Below, one piece after another: positions 24,053 through 32,637 of a DNA stretch of 32,637 nucleotides. Under the pieces are notes generated by a model. That model was given only the letters and a program-made list of their open reading frames with translations, did not search any database and was not told where the DNA came from. How positions within the stretch are numbered: the first letter of the stretch is position 1; each line of letters starts with the position of its first letter. The position numbers and the translations under genes are program-made. Origin of the DNA: a virus; the IMG/VR virus record IMGVR_UViG_3300042892_001906, positions 1 to 32,637 of that record; one strand, 5' to 3'.

Positions 24053-27000
24053 ATGCCAAATAAAGTTTTACTTAAAAAGTCATCCGTAGCCGCTAAAGTG
24101 CCAGTTGCTGCTGACTTAGATTATGGCGAAATCGCCCTTAACTATCAAGATGGTAAGATATATTACAAAAAAGCTGATAACAGTATTGACTCTTTTACTT
24201 CTGCTAGTGCCGTAACTGGAGTTTCTAGCGTAGCGGGTAATACTGGTGTAGTTACAGCAAATCAGTTGCTAACAGCTATTAATACTGTTGATGGTAGTGG
24301 TTCCGGATTAGATGCAGATTTATTAGATGGTATTAACGGAGCTTCCTTAATACGATCAGACACAGCAGATACCTTTTTAAATATAACTAGTGAAAACGGT
24401 ATCGAATCTCTTAAAGTTGGTGGTTACACCACCACAGCGGCTATTCAGGCCAGCTACAGTACTTCTTTTGCAGCACAGCCAATGTCTACTCAGATTTGGC
24501 ATGATTTGTTGGCATTTTCAAAGAACTATACTACAACTTATGAAACTTATAATGGCACAACATGGTCTTCTGCCACAGTAAATAAAGAACTATTTGCTCA
24601 AAAAGAAAATCAAACAGTTCAAATAACAAACGGTACTACAATTACGCGAGCTCGTTGGACATTTACTGATGTTGGATATAGCTCAGCAGATTGGTTAGTA
24701 ATAGGGCACACTTGGAATACCCCAACACCAAACAAAACCATACTAGTAGAATCTAGTCCAGACGGTGTTACTTGGTATACAAAACACAATTCAACTTATG
24801 ATAACATTGCTGTAACTATGTTTCATAAGCTAGATCCGTATTACGGAGATTCTAGACTAAGAATTACAATTACATGGAACTCTGGCGGGGATGTTAGATT
24901 AAGTAATATTAAGTTACTTACTTGCCGACCAGGAGATCAAGGCCGCGGTGTTGAAGACGAGTTTCCATATACTGCTGATGGTAATCAAAACATAATAACA
25001 GGCGGTAATCTTACAATAGGTGCTGGAAAAACACTTTCAAGCCCTACAGCAATCGTAAGTACACTTGCAACAGGCACAGCGCCTTTTACAGTTGCCTCTA
25101 CTACTAAAGTAAATAACCTTAATGCAGATCAATTAGATGGTTTAGATTCTAGTAACTTTTTATCTTTTAGTGAACCTCACGGAAGTAACTGGGTAGTTGG
25201 TGGATTAGGTACACAGTTTGGAAGTTATCACAATAACGCAGCAAGTTCAGGATATATTTCTTTTGGCGTTGCTGGTGCTAATAATTTAAGTTTAATTATT
25301 GATGGCGAGTATTATGCTAATGCAAGTATTGCTAATAAAGTATGGCACGCAGGAAATGACGGAGTAGCTTCAGGATTAGATGCTGACTTATTAGACGGAC
25401 AACAAGGTAGCTACTATTTAGATACTTCTGCAACCGCACAAACAAAAACTGGTGATCTTACAATTACAGGCAACTTAACTGTAAACGGTACAACAGTCAC
25501 CATCAACTCAACTACATTAACAGTTGATGATAAAAATATTGAATTAGGTTCAATAGCGTCACCAACAGATACTACTGCAGATGGTGGTGGTATTACACTA
25601 AAAGGTGCAACAGACAAGACTTTTAACTGGGTTCAGTCAACAGGATATTGGACAGCAAATAACAGCATTTCAGCACCACGTTTAATTTCTACTGTAGCAA
25701 CAGGCACATCTCCACTAGTAGTAGCTTCTACTACCCTGGTAAGTAACTTAAACGCAGACTTATTAGATGGTTTAAACTCTTCGTCATTCTTAAGAAATGA
25801 CGTACTTAATCAAGAAGTCCTGTCATATTTAACAATTAATACCGATAACGGTTTTGCCGTACTAGAATTTGAAGATGCGAGTAATGTAACAAGAGCACAC
25901 GTATATCACGCCACCGCTAGTAATTATTTAGGTATTGGCGTATTTGACGCAGCAGGTGCAAATCGTAAAGATCTAGTACTTAATCAAAACGGTACTATAA
26001 CTTGGAATAATAACACAGTATGGCATGCAGGTAATGATGGTACTGGAAGCGGGTTAGATGCAGATTTATTAGGTGGAGTAGCTAGCTCTAGTTATGTTAC
26101 TTTAACTGGTACTCAAACACTAACAAACAAAACATTTACCGGAAATGTTAATGTAAATAATAGTTTAAAGATAAATTCTTTAGACGGATATTTTACTGTT
26201 CAACAAAATAACTCTGCTTGGACAACTAGCACGGATCATCCAATTATTAAATGGAACTATAATGCAACTTATGATGATCATTTGTATCTTGCATCTGGTG
26301 GTAATCAAGCTGTTAGCAGTCAAGCAGTATTAGTAATTTCTGAAAATAGTGGTTTATTATTTGGTCTAGGCAGTAGTGCTAGTGTAACTACACTTGGCAC
26401 AAAATATTTTCAAATAACAAATACTGGTAATGTTGGTATTGGAAACATTACCACTACACCATCTACACGATTACAAGTAGGCGTAAAGGTAGCCGACGAC
26501 AATAGCTACACTTACGACGGAAATTCACTGTATGTTGTTCACCAAACTGCAACTGGCACAGCAATACTAAACGACCCCAAAGAAGTTTTATTGCTAGCAA
26601 GACAAGGTACAGGCGGCCAAGCATACGGAGCAGCAGCAAGCTTTAGGCTGTCAAGATATGAAAACAACGGCGTAAATTCACGAACAAGGCTAGACTTAGT
26701 TCTTGCTCATGATAGTTTCTTAGGCTCGCCTGCAACAGTATTAACTGCTAGATCTGACGGCAACATTGGAATCGGAACTACAGCTCCTGCTTACAAACTT
26801 CAAGTTAACGGCTCGTTTGCAGCAACAACTAAATCGTTCGTAATAGATCACCCAACTAAACCTGATATGAAACTGCGTTATGGCAGCTTAGAAGGTCCAG
26901 AGAACGGTGTTTATGTACGTGGAAGATTAAAAAACAACAAGATTGAGTTACCAGATTACTGGACTAAATTAGTTGATCCAGAGTCAATAACAGTAAGTTT

Positions 27001-27163
27001 AACATCAGTTGGTAAACACCAAGACTTGTATGTTAAATCAATCGAAAACAATACCATAACAGTTGCAAACAGCAATTTAGTTGCAAAAGGTATTGATTGT
27101 TTCTATGTAGTTTATGGTGAGCGTTGCGACGTTGACAAATTACAAGTAGAAATAGCCAACTAA
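24053..27163 (+). CDS. Tail fibre protein 2 with LDADLLDG repeats
   Basis: The 1036-aa protein starts KVLLKKSSVAAKVPVAADLD and then YGEIALNYQDGKIYYKK, a typical fibre attachment end. Its body contains at least five copies of an L-D/N-A-D-L/Q-L-D/G-G motif, often after VWHAGNDG, marking repeated shaft units, plus a globular beta domain (about residues 120-300). Residues about 465-576 form a module duplicated in the partial fibre at the window end. The C-terminus (from about 925: SFVIDHPTKPDMKLRYGSLE, NGVYVRGRLKNNKIELPDYW) is a conserved domain I know from tail fibres of cyanophages and other aquatic phages; it may act as a trimerisation or receptor module. AGGA lies 6 bases before ATG 24053. 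Confidence 0.85.
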   Translation: MPNKVLLKKSSVAAKVPVAADLDYGEIALNYQDGKIYYKKADNSIDSFTSASAVTGVSSVAGNTGVVTANQLLTAINTVDGSGSGLDADLLDGINGASLIRSDTADTFLNITSENGIESLKVGGYTTTAAIQASYSTSFAAQPMSTQIWHDLLAFSKNYTTTYETYNGTTWSSATVNKELFAQKENQTVQITNGTTITRARWTFTDVGYSSADWLVIGHTWNTPTPNKTILVESSPDGVTWYTKHNSTYDNIAVTMFHKLDPYYGDSRLRITITWNSGGDVRLSNIKLLTCRPGDQGRGVEDEFPYTADGNQNIITGGNLTIGAGKTLSSPTAIVSTLATGTAPFTVASTTKVNNLNADQLDGLDSSNFLSFSEPHGSNWVVGGLGTQFGSYHNNAASSGYISFGVAGANNLSLIIDGEYYANASIANKVWHAGNDGVASGLDADLLDGQQGSYYLDTSATAQTKTGDLTITGNLTVNGTTVTINSTTLTVDDKNIELGSIASPTDTTADGGGITLKGATDKTFNWVQSTGYWTANNSISAPRLISTVATGTSPLVVASTTLVSNLNADLLDGLNSSSFLRNDVLNQEVLSYLTINTDNGFAVLEFEDASNVTRAHVYHATASNYLGIGVFDAAGANRKDLVLNQNGTITWNNNTVWHAGNDGTGSGLDADLLGGVASSSYVTLTGTQTLTNKTFTGNVNVNNSLKINSLDGYFTVQQNNSAWTTSTDHPIIKWNYNATYDDHLYLASGGNQAVSSQAVLVISENSGLLFGLGSSASVTTLGTKYFQITNTGNVGIGNITTTPSTRLQVGVKVADDNSYTYDGNSLYVVHQTATGTAILNDPKEVLLLARQGTGGQAYGAAASFRLSRYENNGVNSRTRLDLVLAHDSFLGSPATVLTARSDGNIGIGTTAPAYKLQVNGSFAATTKSFVIDHPTKPDMKLRYGSLEGPENGVYVRGRLKNNKIELPDYWTKLVDPESITVSLTSVGKHQDLYVKSIENNTITVANSNLVAKGIDCFYVVYGERCDVDKLQVEIAN
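25451..25780 (+). repeat. Fibre module, copy A (second copy at 31811-32122)
   Basis: This segment encodes GDLTITGNLTVNGTTVTI through STTLTVDDKNIELGS, DGGGITLKGATDKTFNWV and LNADLLDGLNS. Nearly the same residues recur in the last gene of the window, where six codons are missing near the start. DNA identity is visibly high but not perfect. Confidence 0.9.
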
Positions 27164-27177
27164 TTATAAGAGGTCTT

Positions 27178-27426
27178 ATGAATAAATTACCAACAAACAT
27201 TCAGTCAATTGTTCACATTATTAATAACTGGAACTTTGTTTATGAGGATAGCAAAGTAAAAGCTAACCTAGAAGTGTTTGTGGATACTGAGGAATTAAAG
27301 ATTTTACGCAATGAATATAATGCAGTTATATCTAGCGGAGATCATTTATCAGACGAAGATAAAAAAGCTTATGTAGACGCAATTAATGATCTTAATTTAG
27401 CTATCTCGGAACTGGAGACTAATTAA
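27178..27426 (+). CDS. Small acidic protein between fibre genes
   Basis: The 82-aa protein is acidic and mostly helical by appearance (NKLPTNIQSIVHIINNWNFV, EELKILRNEYNAV, SDEDKKAYVDAINDLNLAIS), with no Cys, no membrane segment and no signal peptide. AGAGG lies just before ATG 27178, and the stop overlaps the next start (TAATG), so its translation is coupled to the 1298-aa adhesin. I do not recognise it. By size, charge and position it could be a fibre assembly chaperone, as found beside several phage fibres, but this is inference only. Confidence 0.75.
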   Translation: MNKLPTNIQSIVHIINNWNFVYEDSKVKANLEVFVDTEELKILRNEYNAVISSGDHLSDEDKKAYVDAINDLNLAISELETN

Positions 27427-30400
27427 TGGCAGCAATATCTAGTGTAACTGGTTCAGGTGCAATTGGTACTACCCTAAACTGGAATTCAACAGCAACTTGG
27501 CAAGGTGGGGTGATCCCCACCAGTGCTGACGATGTTACCATAGCAGCGTTTAGAACAACAATTAACCAGTCAGCTATTGCAAAATGGACAACTGGTTCTA
27601 TTACAATTACAGTTGCTTCTACTTCAGGATTTCCAGCTAGCGGTTACTTTTTTGTAGGCACTGAGCGTGGTGAAGTACTAAAAGTTAATTATACTGGTTT
27701 AACCGCTACAACATTTACTACTTGTACACTAGATTTAACTAATCCCTTTTATTACTGGGATTTAGGTGGAAACATTCCTAACGGTTCTTATGTACACAGT
27801 CCTGCACCTATTATCAATATTCCCGCAGGTGTAACAGGCAGTTGCAGCACTTTATTAGTACAAAATGGTGGCTGGCTAAATATTGCCGCAGGCGGCATAC
27901 TACGAGCATATAACTACATTACTCACCGCGACGGACGAATCGTTGGTAGTGGCAGTGTTGGTAACATTGGACGTATGCAAATTACTCGTGCAGAAGCTAA
28001 CGGGGTTGGCTACTATATAAGTGAAGATTACCAAATGTGTATATTGGATCTTAATGGTGGCGAGCTTCGTGCACATGCTTCTATTACCGCTCCAATTGCA
28101 GTTGGGGGTACAAGTTGTACTATTGGTGCTATTACCAATGGTAGTTTTGTGGTTGGTGATGAAGTAGCCATTTATGACACTTCATTTGGAGCAAAAGGTC
28201 GTCGCCCTAGACTTTATGGAGTATTTCGTGATAGCGTAAATGATTATCGCAACATGGACGAAGGCTTTGATGTTGTGGGTGTAGCAGGTTCTACTATCCA
28301 CTTAGGTCGTCGTAACGGTGCTCGTGGTACTATTAAGCAATCTGCTACATCGGGTGCTCAAAAGATTTTAACTGTTGACAAAAACGATCACCTAAGCCAA
28401 ATGAATTTCAAGGCAGGTGATAAGATTGTTGTTAACAATGTAGCTTATACCATTGACAAAGTAGAAGACTCAACATTTCCACTAGCCACATACGACTTTC
28501 AAACTGGTAGTACATTAGCTGACTTTTTAATTGATGATATTTCTGTAGAAGATGCTTGGGCTATTGATGCCTTTGGAGCATACGCAACAAATACCAGTTA
28601 CAACACACTAGTACACAAAAGCTTGTATCGTCGTGAAATGTCCATGACAGTGGAAATGAGTCCGCTTAGTCAGTATACAACAGGAACTCGTGGTACTGAT
28701 CAATTTGGTTTGCTGTGGTGTTATAACCCTATTTGGCGACAAGGTCATCGTGGAGTAAATGATCCAGTAAAAACTGGATACTTTAGAATTTCAGACGGCA
28801 GCGATACATGTATGTTAGCAGATTTTGCTGCTGGTGCTAATGACTGGATGCAGCTTAGTTTAGATACAGCAGGATTACGTACTCCAATGCAAACTGCGGC
28901 TACTTATCGGTATGAAACTCGTAATAATACTGTCAAGCTATTTTTAAACGGCGAGCAGATTGCCGAACGTTTTGGCAGCGGCGGTGGGTATCGAGGATTG
29001 TTTGGAGCATATGTTAATAACAATACCAATGCTAGAATTAAATCTATTACGTATGCCGCTCCCTGCCAAAACTTGTTTATAACTACCACAGACACATTTA
29101 CCAATGGACACGTTGTATACGAATCAGGCGCTGAAAAGACTCATACAACTGGTCGCAGAATTTTAAAAATATCAAGTTTTATTACAAACATTGAAGGTCA
29201 CGATGACTTGGCTTTTGCTTATCGTGGAAAATATGATCCTGGTGTTTGGCCTGTTATTCGTGGATTGAATACTAACATTGGTAATAATTCAAGTGCTGGT
29301 TGGTTAACCAATCATGACATGGGCTTAGACTATTGGACTGATTTAGGTGGGGGCACGGCTTTTGCTGTTCTAGACCTTACCGCACAAAAAACATTTACAC
29401 ACGTTAGCTTTACGCCTCGAGCAGAAGAATATGGTACTAATCCTGGAATGGTTGGTGTAACTATATATGGTTCTAATGATGGTAGTACTTGGACTACTGT
29501 TTATGCGACCGCAACAGATACCAAACGTTATCAGAGTGGTGCTTGGTATAATCAAATAGGAATGTATGCCACAGGCACACAAACTTATCGTTATGTAAAA
29601 TTTCAAACCACTGGACATAATGGTACTTCAAACACAACATTAAATCGTTATGTTAACTTAGGTGTACATAACTTTTCTGCAGGATTTAAGATTACCATTA
29701 ATAATGCCAGCGACTTTGCTGTTGGCGATATTATTGGCATACAGTGCCATAACGGCTGGTATAGCTGCGAAGACCTAGGACACTATCAAGCTGTTAAATT
29801 ATCACAAAACTACGAAACTTATTTTCATACACCAAATACACACGCTACAATTACTGCTATCACAGGCAACACACTAACACTGGACAAAGCCGTTAACTGG
29901 GGCTACCTAGAGGGTGGTGAAACAGTTGTTAAAATTAACCGTAATTTTAAAATCGAAGGATTTTTAGCACGTGGAACTGGTACGGAGTTTCAAAAACCTT
30001 ATTTTAGTTATAATGGTGGATCAGCTACACCCAAAGTGCGCTGGTTAGATAATGTTTACTTTGAGCATGTAGGATCTAGTCGTGTAGGTGGTAGTAACTG
30101 GTATCGCGGCATTAATCCCGCTTCTCAAGATTATAACAATCCTGGTGTTGTTGACAATTGTACTATTGAAGGTTATAATAACTCAGGAGCTAACGGCTTA
30201 ACATTTGTAAGTGCGCACGGAATTGTCCGTAACTGTTATATTGGCAATGTATACGAAATACGTCCAGCATATAATGTTGGTTTTAGCGGAACAATGTTAA
30301 CCAATAATAAATTTAATAATCATTTTCGTGTTTATTTGGAGAACTTCCGTAACAGTATTTTTGCTTATAATGAAGTAGCCTCATGCTATCATTCTATCAG

Positions 30401-31322
30401 TGAAGGCCAAGGTTATAATATGGGTACTCCTGTAGAAGCATCTGAATACCGCCGAAATAGTTATCACGGTATGCGAGATCTTCCTGGTAATTATTCTCAT
30501 AATAATGGAGGTACCGGAAGTGTAAGTCCAGTAATTAAAAATGAATATAACCGAATATACGCAGCAAATTTTTGTGCCTGGCAACAAAGACCTACTGCAA
30601 AAATAAATCAAATGCGAGGCTGGGATATTCATCCAGAACATCCAGGTCAGCGACTAACTCAGTATAGATGGGAAACATTTTTAGGTTGGTACGGTTTATC
30701 AGATGCCTCTGATCCTTTTAGTGGTGTTAATGATTTTTTACGATCCGGTACAGATATAGTTGTAACAGGCGTGTACAATGCTTGGGCAGTAAAATTACCA
30801 AACACAGATTTTATAAGATTTTATAGTCCTAGCGCTGATGGACAACTACCCTCAATGGGAGGGTTAACGCTTTATCGCGATACAGCAGTACCAGTTAGGA
30901 TTACAATTGAATTTGACTACCGACATCCAATGCGATACAATCGTATTCAAAATGGTAACTGGGACAACGGTAGATTCCGAGTAGGCTGTATTAGTAACGG
31001 AGTTTATGTGACAAATTCTGCACAGTATACTGTAATACCTTCTACAATAGCTTCAGATAACTGGCAGCGTTTTACATATACATTTAACGCTATTCCCACT
31101 GAAATTGGTCATTTATATGTGTTTATCGGTCGTGGTGCAAGTAGCACTTTTGCGGATGTTCGTAATATGCGTGCAGTAGTGCAATGTGATACACCAGCCA
31201 GTTTGCATATTATCAATAACACAATAGATGATACTAAGTTCTTTGATATAACAAATGACAATAAAGGTATCGTACCTATAACAGGATATACTAACCTAAC
31301 GGCTAGACGACTTAAACTCTAA
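27426..31322 (+). CDS. Large multidomain tail adhesin (beta-helix, discoidin-like)
   Basis: This 1298-aa protein has clear modules. Residues about 1-170 (TATWQGGVIPTSADDVTIAA, LVQNGGWLNIAAGGILRAYN) resemble a G8-type beta domain. About 355-545 (FLNGEQIAERFGSGGGYRG) resemble a laminin-G/concanavalin-like fold. About 605-770 (LDLTAQKTFTHVSFTPRAEE, GVTIYGSNDGSTWTTVYAT) resemble an F5/8 type C (discoidin) sugar-binding domain. About 839-985 (VVDNCTIEGYNNSG, IVRNCYIGNVYEI) look like a right-handed beta-helix. About 1109-1258 look like a carbohydrate-binding jelly-roll (NWQRFTYTFNAIP). The combination suggests binding, and possibly degradation, of surface polysaccharide, but no catalytic residues can be named. 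It has no signal peptide, as expected of a virion protein. Domain calls are by pattern. Confidence 0.75.
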   Translation: MAAISSVTGSGAIGTTLNWNSTATWQGGVIPTSADDVTIAAFRTTINQSAIAKWTTGSITITVASTSGFPASGYFFVGTERGEVLKVNYTGLTATTFTTCTLDLTNPFYYWDLGGNIPNGSYVHSPAPIINIPAGVTGSCSTLLVQNGGWLNIAAGGILRAYNYITHRDGRIVGSGSVGNIGRMQITRAEANGVGYYISEDYQMCILDLNGGELRAHASITAPIAVGGTSCTIGAITNGSFVVGDEVAIYDTSFGAKGRRPRLYGVFRDSVNDYRNMDEGFDVVGVAGSTIHLGRRNGARGTIKQSATSGAQKILTVDKNDHLSQMNFKAGDKIVVNNVAYTIDKVEDSTFPLATYDFQTGSTLADFLIDDISVEDAWAIDAFGAYATNTSYNTLVHKSLYRREMSMTVEMSPLSQYTTGTRGTDQFGLLWCYNPIWRQGHRGVNDPVKTGYFRISDGSDTCMLADFAAGANDWMQLSLDTAGLRTPMQTAATYRYETRNNTVKLFLNGEQIAERFGSGGGYRGLFGAYVNNNTNARIKSITYAAPCQNLFITTTDTFTNGHVVYESGAEKTHTTGRRILKISSFITNIEGHDDLAFAYRGKYDPGVWPVIRGLNTNIGNNSSAGWLTNHDMGLDYWTDLGGGTAFAVLDLTAQKTFTHVSFTPRAEEYGTNPGMVGVTIYGSNDGSTWTTVYATATDTKRYQSGAWYNQIGMYATGTQTYRYVKFQTTGHNGTSNTTLNRYVNLGVHNFSAGFKITINNASDFAVGDIIGIQCHNGWYSCEDLGHYQAVKLSQNYETYFHTPNTHATITAITGNTLTLDKAVNWGYLEGGETVVKINRNFKIEGFLARGTGTEFQKPYFSYNGGSATPKVRWLDNVYFEHVGSSRVGGSNWYRGINPASQDYNNPGVVDNCTIEGYNNSGANGLTFVSAHGIVRNCYIGNVYEIRPAYNVGFSGTMLTNNKFNNHFRVYLENFRNSIFAYNEVASCYHSISEGQGYNMGTPVEASEYRRNSYHGMRDLPGNYSHNNGGTGSVSPVIKNEYNRIYAANFCAWQQRPTAKINQMRGWDIHPEHPGQRLTQYRWETFLGWYGLSDASDPFSGVNDFLRSGTDIVVTGVYNAWAVKLPNTDFIRFYSPSADGQLPSMGGLTLYRDTAVPVRITIEFDYRHPMRYNRIQNGNWDNGRFRVGCISNGVYVTNSAQYTVIPSTIASDNWQRFTYTFNAIPTEIGHLYVFIGRGASSTFADVRNMRAVVQCDTPASLHIINNTIDDTKFFDITNDNKGIVPITGYTNLTARRLKL

Positions 31323-31330
31323 GGAGAGAT

Positions 31331-32637
31331 ATGGCAAACGATGTAATTATTACACCAGCTAGCGGCCTGGTAGAGTTTAAAGATAACACTGTACTCAAAG
31401 GTTCTATTTACGAACTAGCAGGCGACATTGTTATAAATCCTGTAACAGGTTCAGTAGTATTAGGCGACGGCACTCCTGCAAACATAATTGTAGGCGGTGT
31501 CGGAGTCCCAGTTAATATTACACTACAAGGTGGTGGTAATTTAAGTTCTAATGCTGGAACATTGGGTATAGGCGTCAACGGTGATACAGTTAACTTTACT
31601 GTAACTGGCGTTACCTACAACTGGCCTACTACGCTGATGCGTACATCAGATTATACTGCCACAGACATATTAACTAAAATTAAAACAGTTGATGGAGCGG
31701 GTAGTGGATTAGATGCAGACTTACTTGATGGGTTAAACTCTACTGCATTTGCGCAACTAAGTGGTGCAACATTCACAGGCGCAATAAGTGGAACAAGCTT
31801 AACACTTAGTGGTGATCTAATTGTTAATGGTACAACAACCACAATTAATTCAACTACACTAACTGTAGATGATAAAAACATTGAATTAGGTAGTGTTACT
31901 ACTCCAACTGATGTAACTGCTGACGGCGGAGGTATTACACTCAAAGGTGCTACAGATAAAACCTTTAACTGGGTTAGTGCAACAGGCTACTGGACTTCAA
32001 ACCAAAGTATCTCTGCCCCACGTTTTGTTTCAACTCAAGTAACAGGTACATCGCCTTTTATAGTAGCCTCTACTACTCTAGTAACAAACTTAAACGCTGA
32101 TTTATTAGATGGATTAAATTCTGCTACAACAAATACAGCTTCTACTATTGTTGCTCGTGATGGCTCAGGGAACTTTGCAGCAAATACAATAACTGCAGCA
32201 TTAAGTGGAAATGCAACAACAGCTACTACTGCTACTTATTTAAATTCTGCTCAATCTTCGTCAACTAAAGCTAATATTACAACAAGGACTGAGTCAGGGT
32301 TCTGGGAATCAAATACCACAACTATAGCTAATGGCTGGCCTGAAACTAGTGCTAGTTGGTTTCATCTATTAAGTAGTACGCATAGTAATGGTGCTAATTA
32401 TTATTCAATGCAGTTTGCGGGTAGTTTTTATGATTCAAACGCTTTATACTATCGTGCAACAAATGGCTCTGGTACAACTGCATGGAATAAATTATGGCAT
32501 GCAGGTAATGACGGTACAGGTAGCGGATTAGACGCAGACTTATTAGATGGATATAATGTTGGTACTAGCGGTGGAACTATTCCACTACTTAATACCGCTA
32601 ATACTTGGTCAGCCACACAAACCATACCAACACTAGC
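31331..32637 (+). CDS. Tail fibre protein 3, partial (runs off the end)
   Basis: The frame opens at ATG 31331, with AAGGAG at 31321-31326 (overlapping the end of the previous stop) and stays open to the window edge, giving at least 435 residues. The N-terminus (ANDVIITPASGLVEFKDNTV, LKGSIYELAGDIVI) differs from the other fibres. From about residue 120 it shares the LDADLLDG shaft units and, at 161-264, the same module as fibre 2. Near the end is LWHAGNDGTGSGLDADLLDG, again as in fibre 2. It is therefore a paralogous fibre or a second receptor-binding protein. The C-terminus is not visible. Confidence 0.85.
   Translation, partial: MANDVIITPASGLVEFKDNTVLKGSIYELAGDIVINPVTGSVVLGDGTPANIIVGGVGVPVNITLQGGGNLSSNAGTLGIGVNGDTVNFTVTGVTYNWPTTLMRTSDYTATDILTKIKTVDGAGSGLDADLLDGLNSTAFAQLSGATFTGAISGTSLTLSGDLIVNGTTTTINSTTLTVDDKNIELGSVTTPTDVTADGGGITLKGATDKTFNWVSATGYWTSNQSISAPRFVSTQVTGTSPFIVASTTLVTNLNADLLDGLNSATTNTASTIVARDGSGNFAANTITAALSGNATTATTATYLNSAQSSSTKANITTRTESGFWESNTTTIANGWPETSASWFHLLSSTHSNGANYYSMQFAGSFYDSNALYYRATNGSGTTAWNKLWHAGNDGTGSGLDADLLDGYNVGTSGGTIPLLNTANTWSATQTIPTL
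31811..32122 (+). repeat. Fibre module, copy B (first copy at 25451-25780)
   Basis: It encodes GDLIVNGTTTTINSTTLTVD through DGGGITLKGATDKTFNWV and LNADLLDGLNS, matching copy A except for scattered substitutions and the absence of six residues. The copies are direct repeats about 6.4 kb apart in different genes. Confidence 0.9.

Noticed and set aside
24390-24581. A 63-codon + strand frame inside fibre 2
   Set aside because: It is a shadow of the fibre gene without start signals of its own.
500-31944. Many open frames on the minus strand opposite the structural genes
   Set aside because: They lie wholly within confident + strand genes, show composition expected from complementing them, and have no neighbours, ribosome binding sites or recognisable products.

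Overview
The window is a nearly complete structural (head-to-tail) module of a tailed double-stranded DNA phage or prophage. All supportable genes lie on the + strand, are tightly packed, and often overlap by TAATG or ATGA. The order matches a lambda/HK97-type siphovirus: portal C-terminus, prohead protease fused to major capsid protein, head-tail connectors, tail terminator, tail tube, G/GT tail chaperones, tape measure, lambda M-like and L-like minor tail proteins, a K-I-J-like tail tip protein, then about 16 kb of adhesin and tail fibre genes. No sheath or contractile baseplate genes are seen, so a long flexible tail is expected. A Gram-negative host is likely, given the lambda-type tail tip and sigma70-type promoters. 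One fibre ends in a domain type I associate with aquatic phages, but the exact host cannot be read from the sequence.

Layout. 1-6815: head completion and tail tube. 6816-16170: a perfect-consensus sigma70 promoter after a terminator, driving the tape measure (1530 aa, predicting a tail of roughly 230 nm) and the tail tip complex. 16182-20508: tail tip accessory protein with an Fn3-like domain and a collagen-like stretch, a small unknown, and an 880-aa adhesin with two Calx-beta-like domains. 20509-20719: terminator, a second perfect promoter, and a structured leader. 20720-32637: a membrane-anchored coiled-coil protein, fibre-attachment proteins, three large fibre or adhesin proteins and a fourth that runs off the end.

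Regulation is unusually legible. Six intrinsic terminators were found, each after a gene or gene block expected to be made in excess (capsid, tube, chaperones, tail tip, adhesin, fibre). Two promoters with perfect TTGACA-17-TATAAT and an extended -10 sit directly downstream of two of these terminators. The tail chaperone pair carries a GGGAAAC slippery heptamer with a downstream stem, giving a -1 frameshift product. The protease-capsid fusion has a Shine-Dalgarno plus ATG at its junction, and arginine codon usage switches completely there, suggesting that capsid protein is also made from an internal start.

No tRNA, CRISPR, integrase, reverse transcriptase or insertion sequence was seen. No wholly new system was identified. 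The least explained items are the 528-aa head-tail protein (2652-4238), the membrane coiled-coil protein in the fibre operon (20720-21076), the 82-aa protein between fibres (27178-27426), and the modular 1298-aa adhesin (27426-31322).
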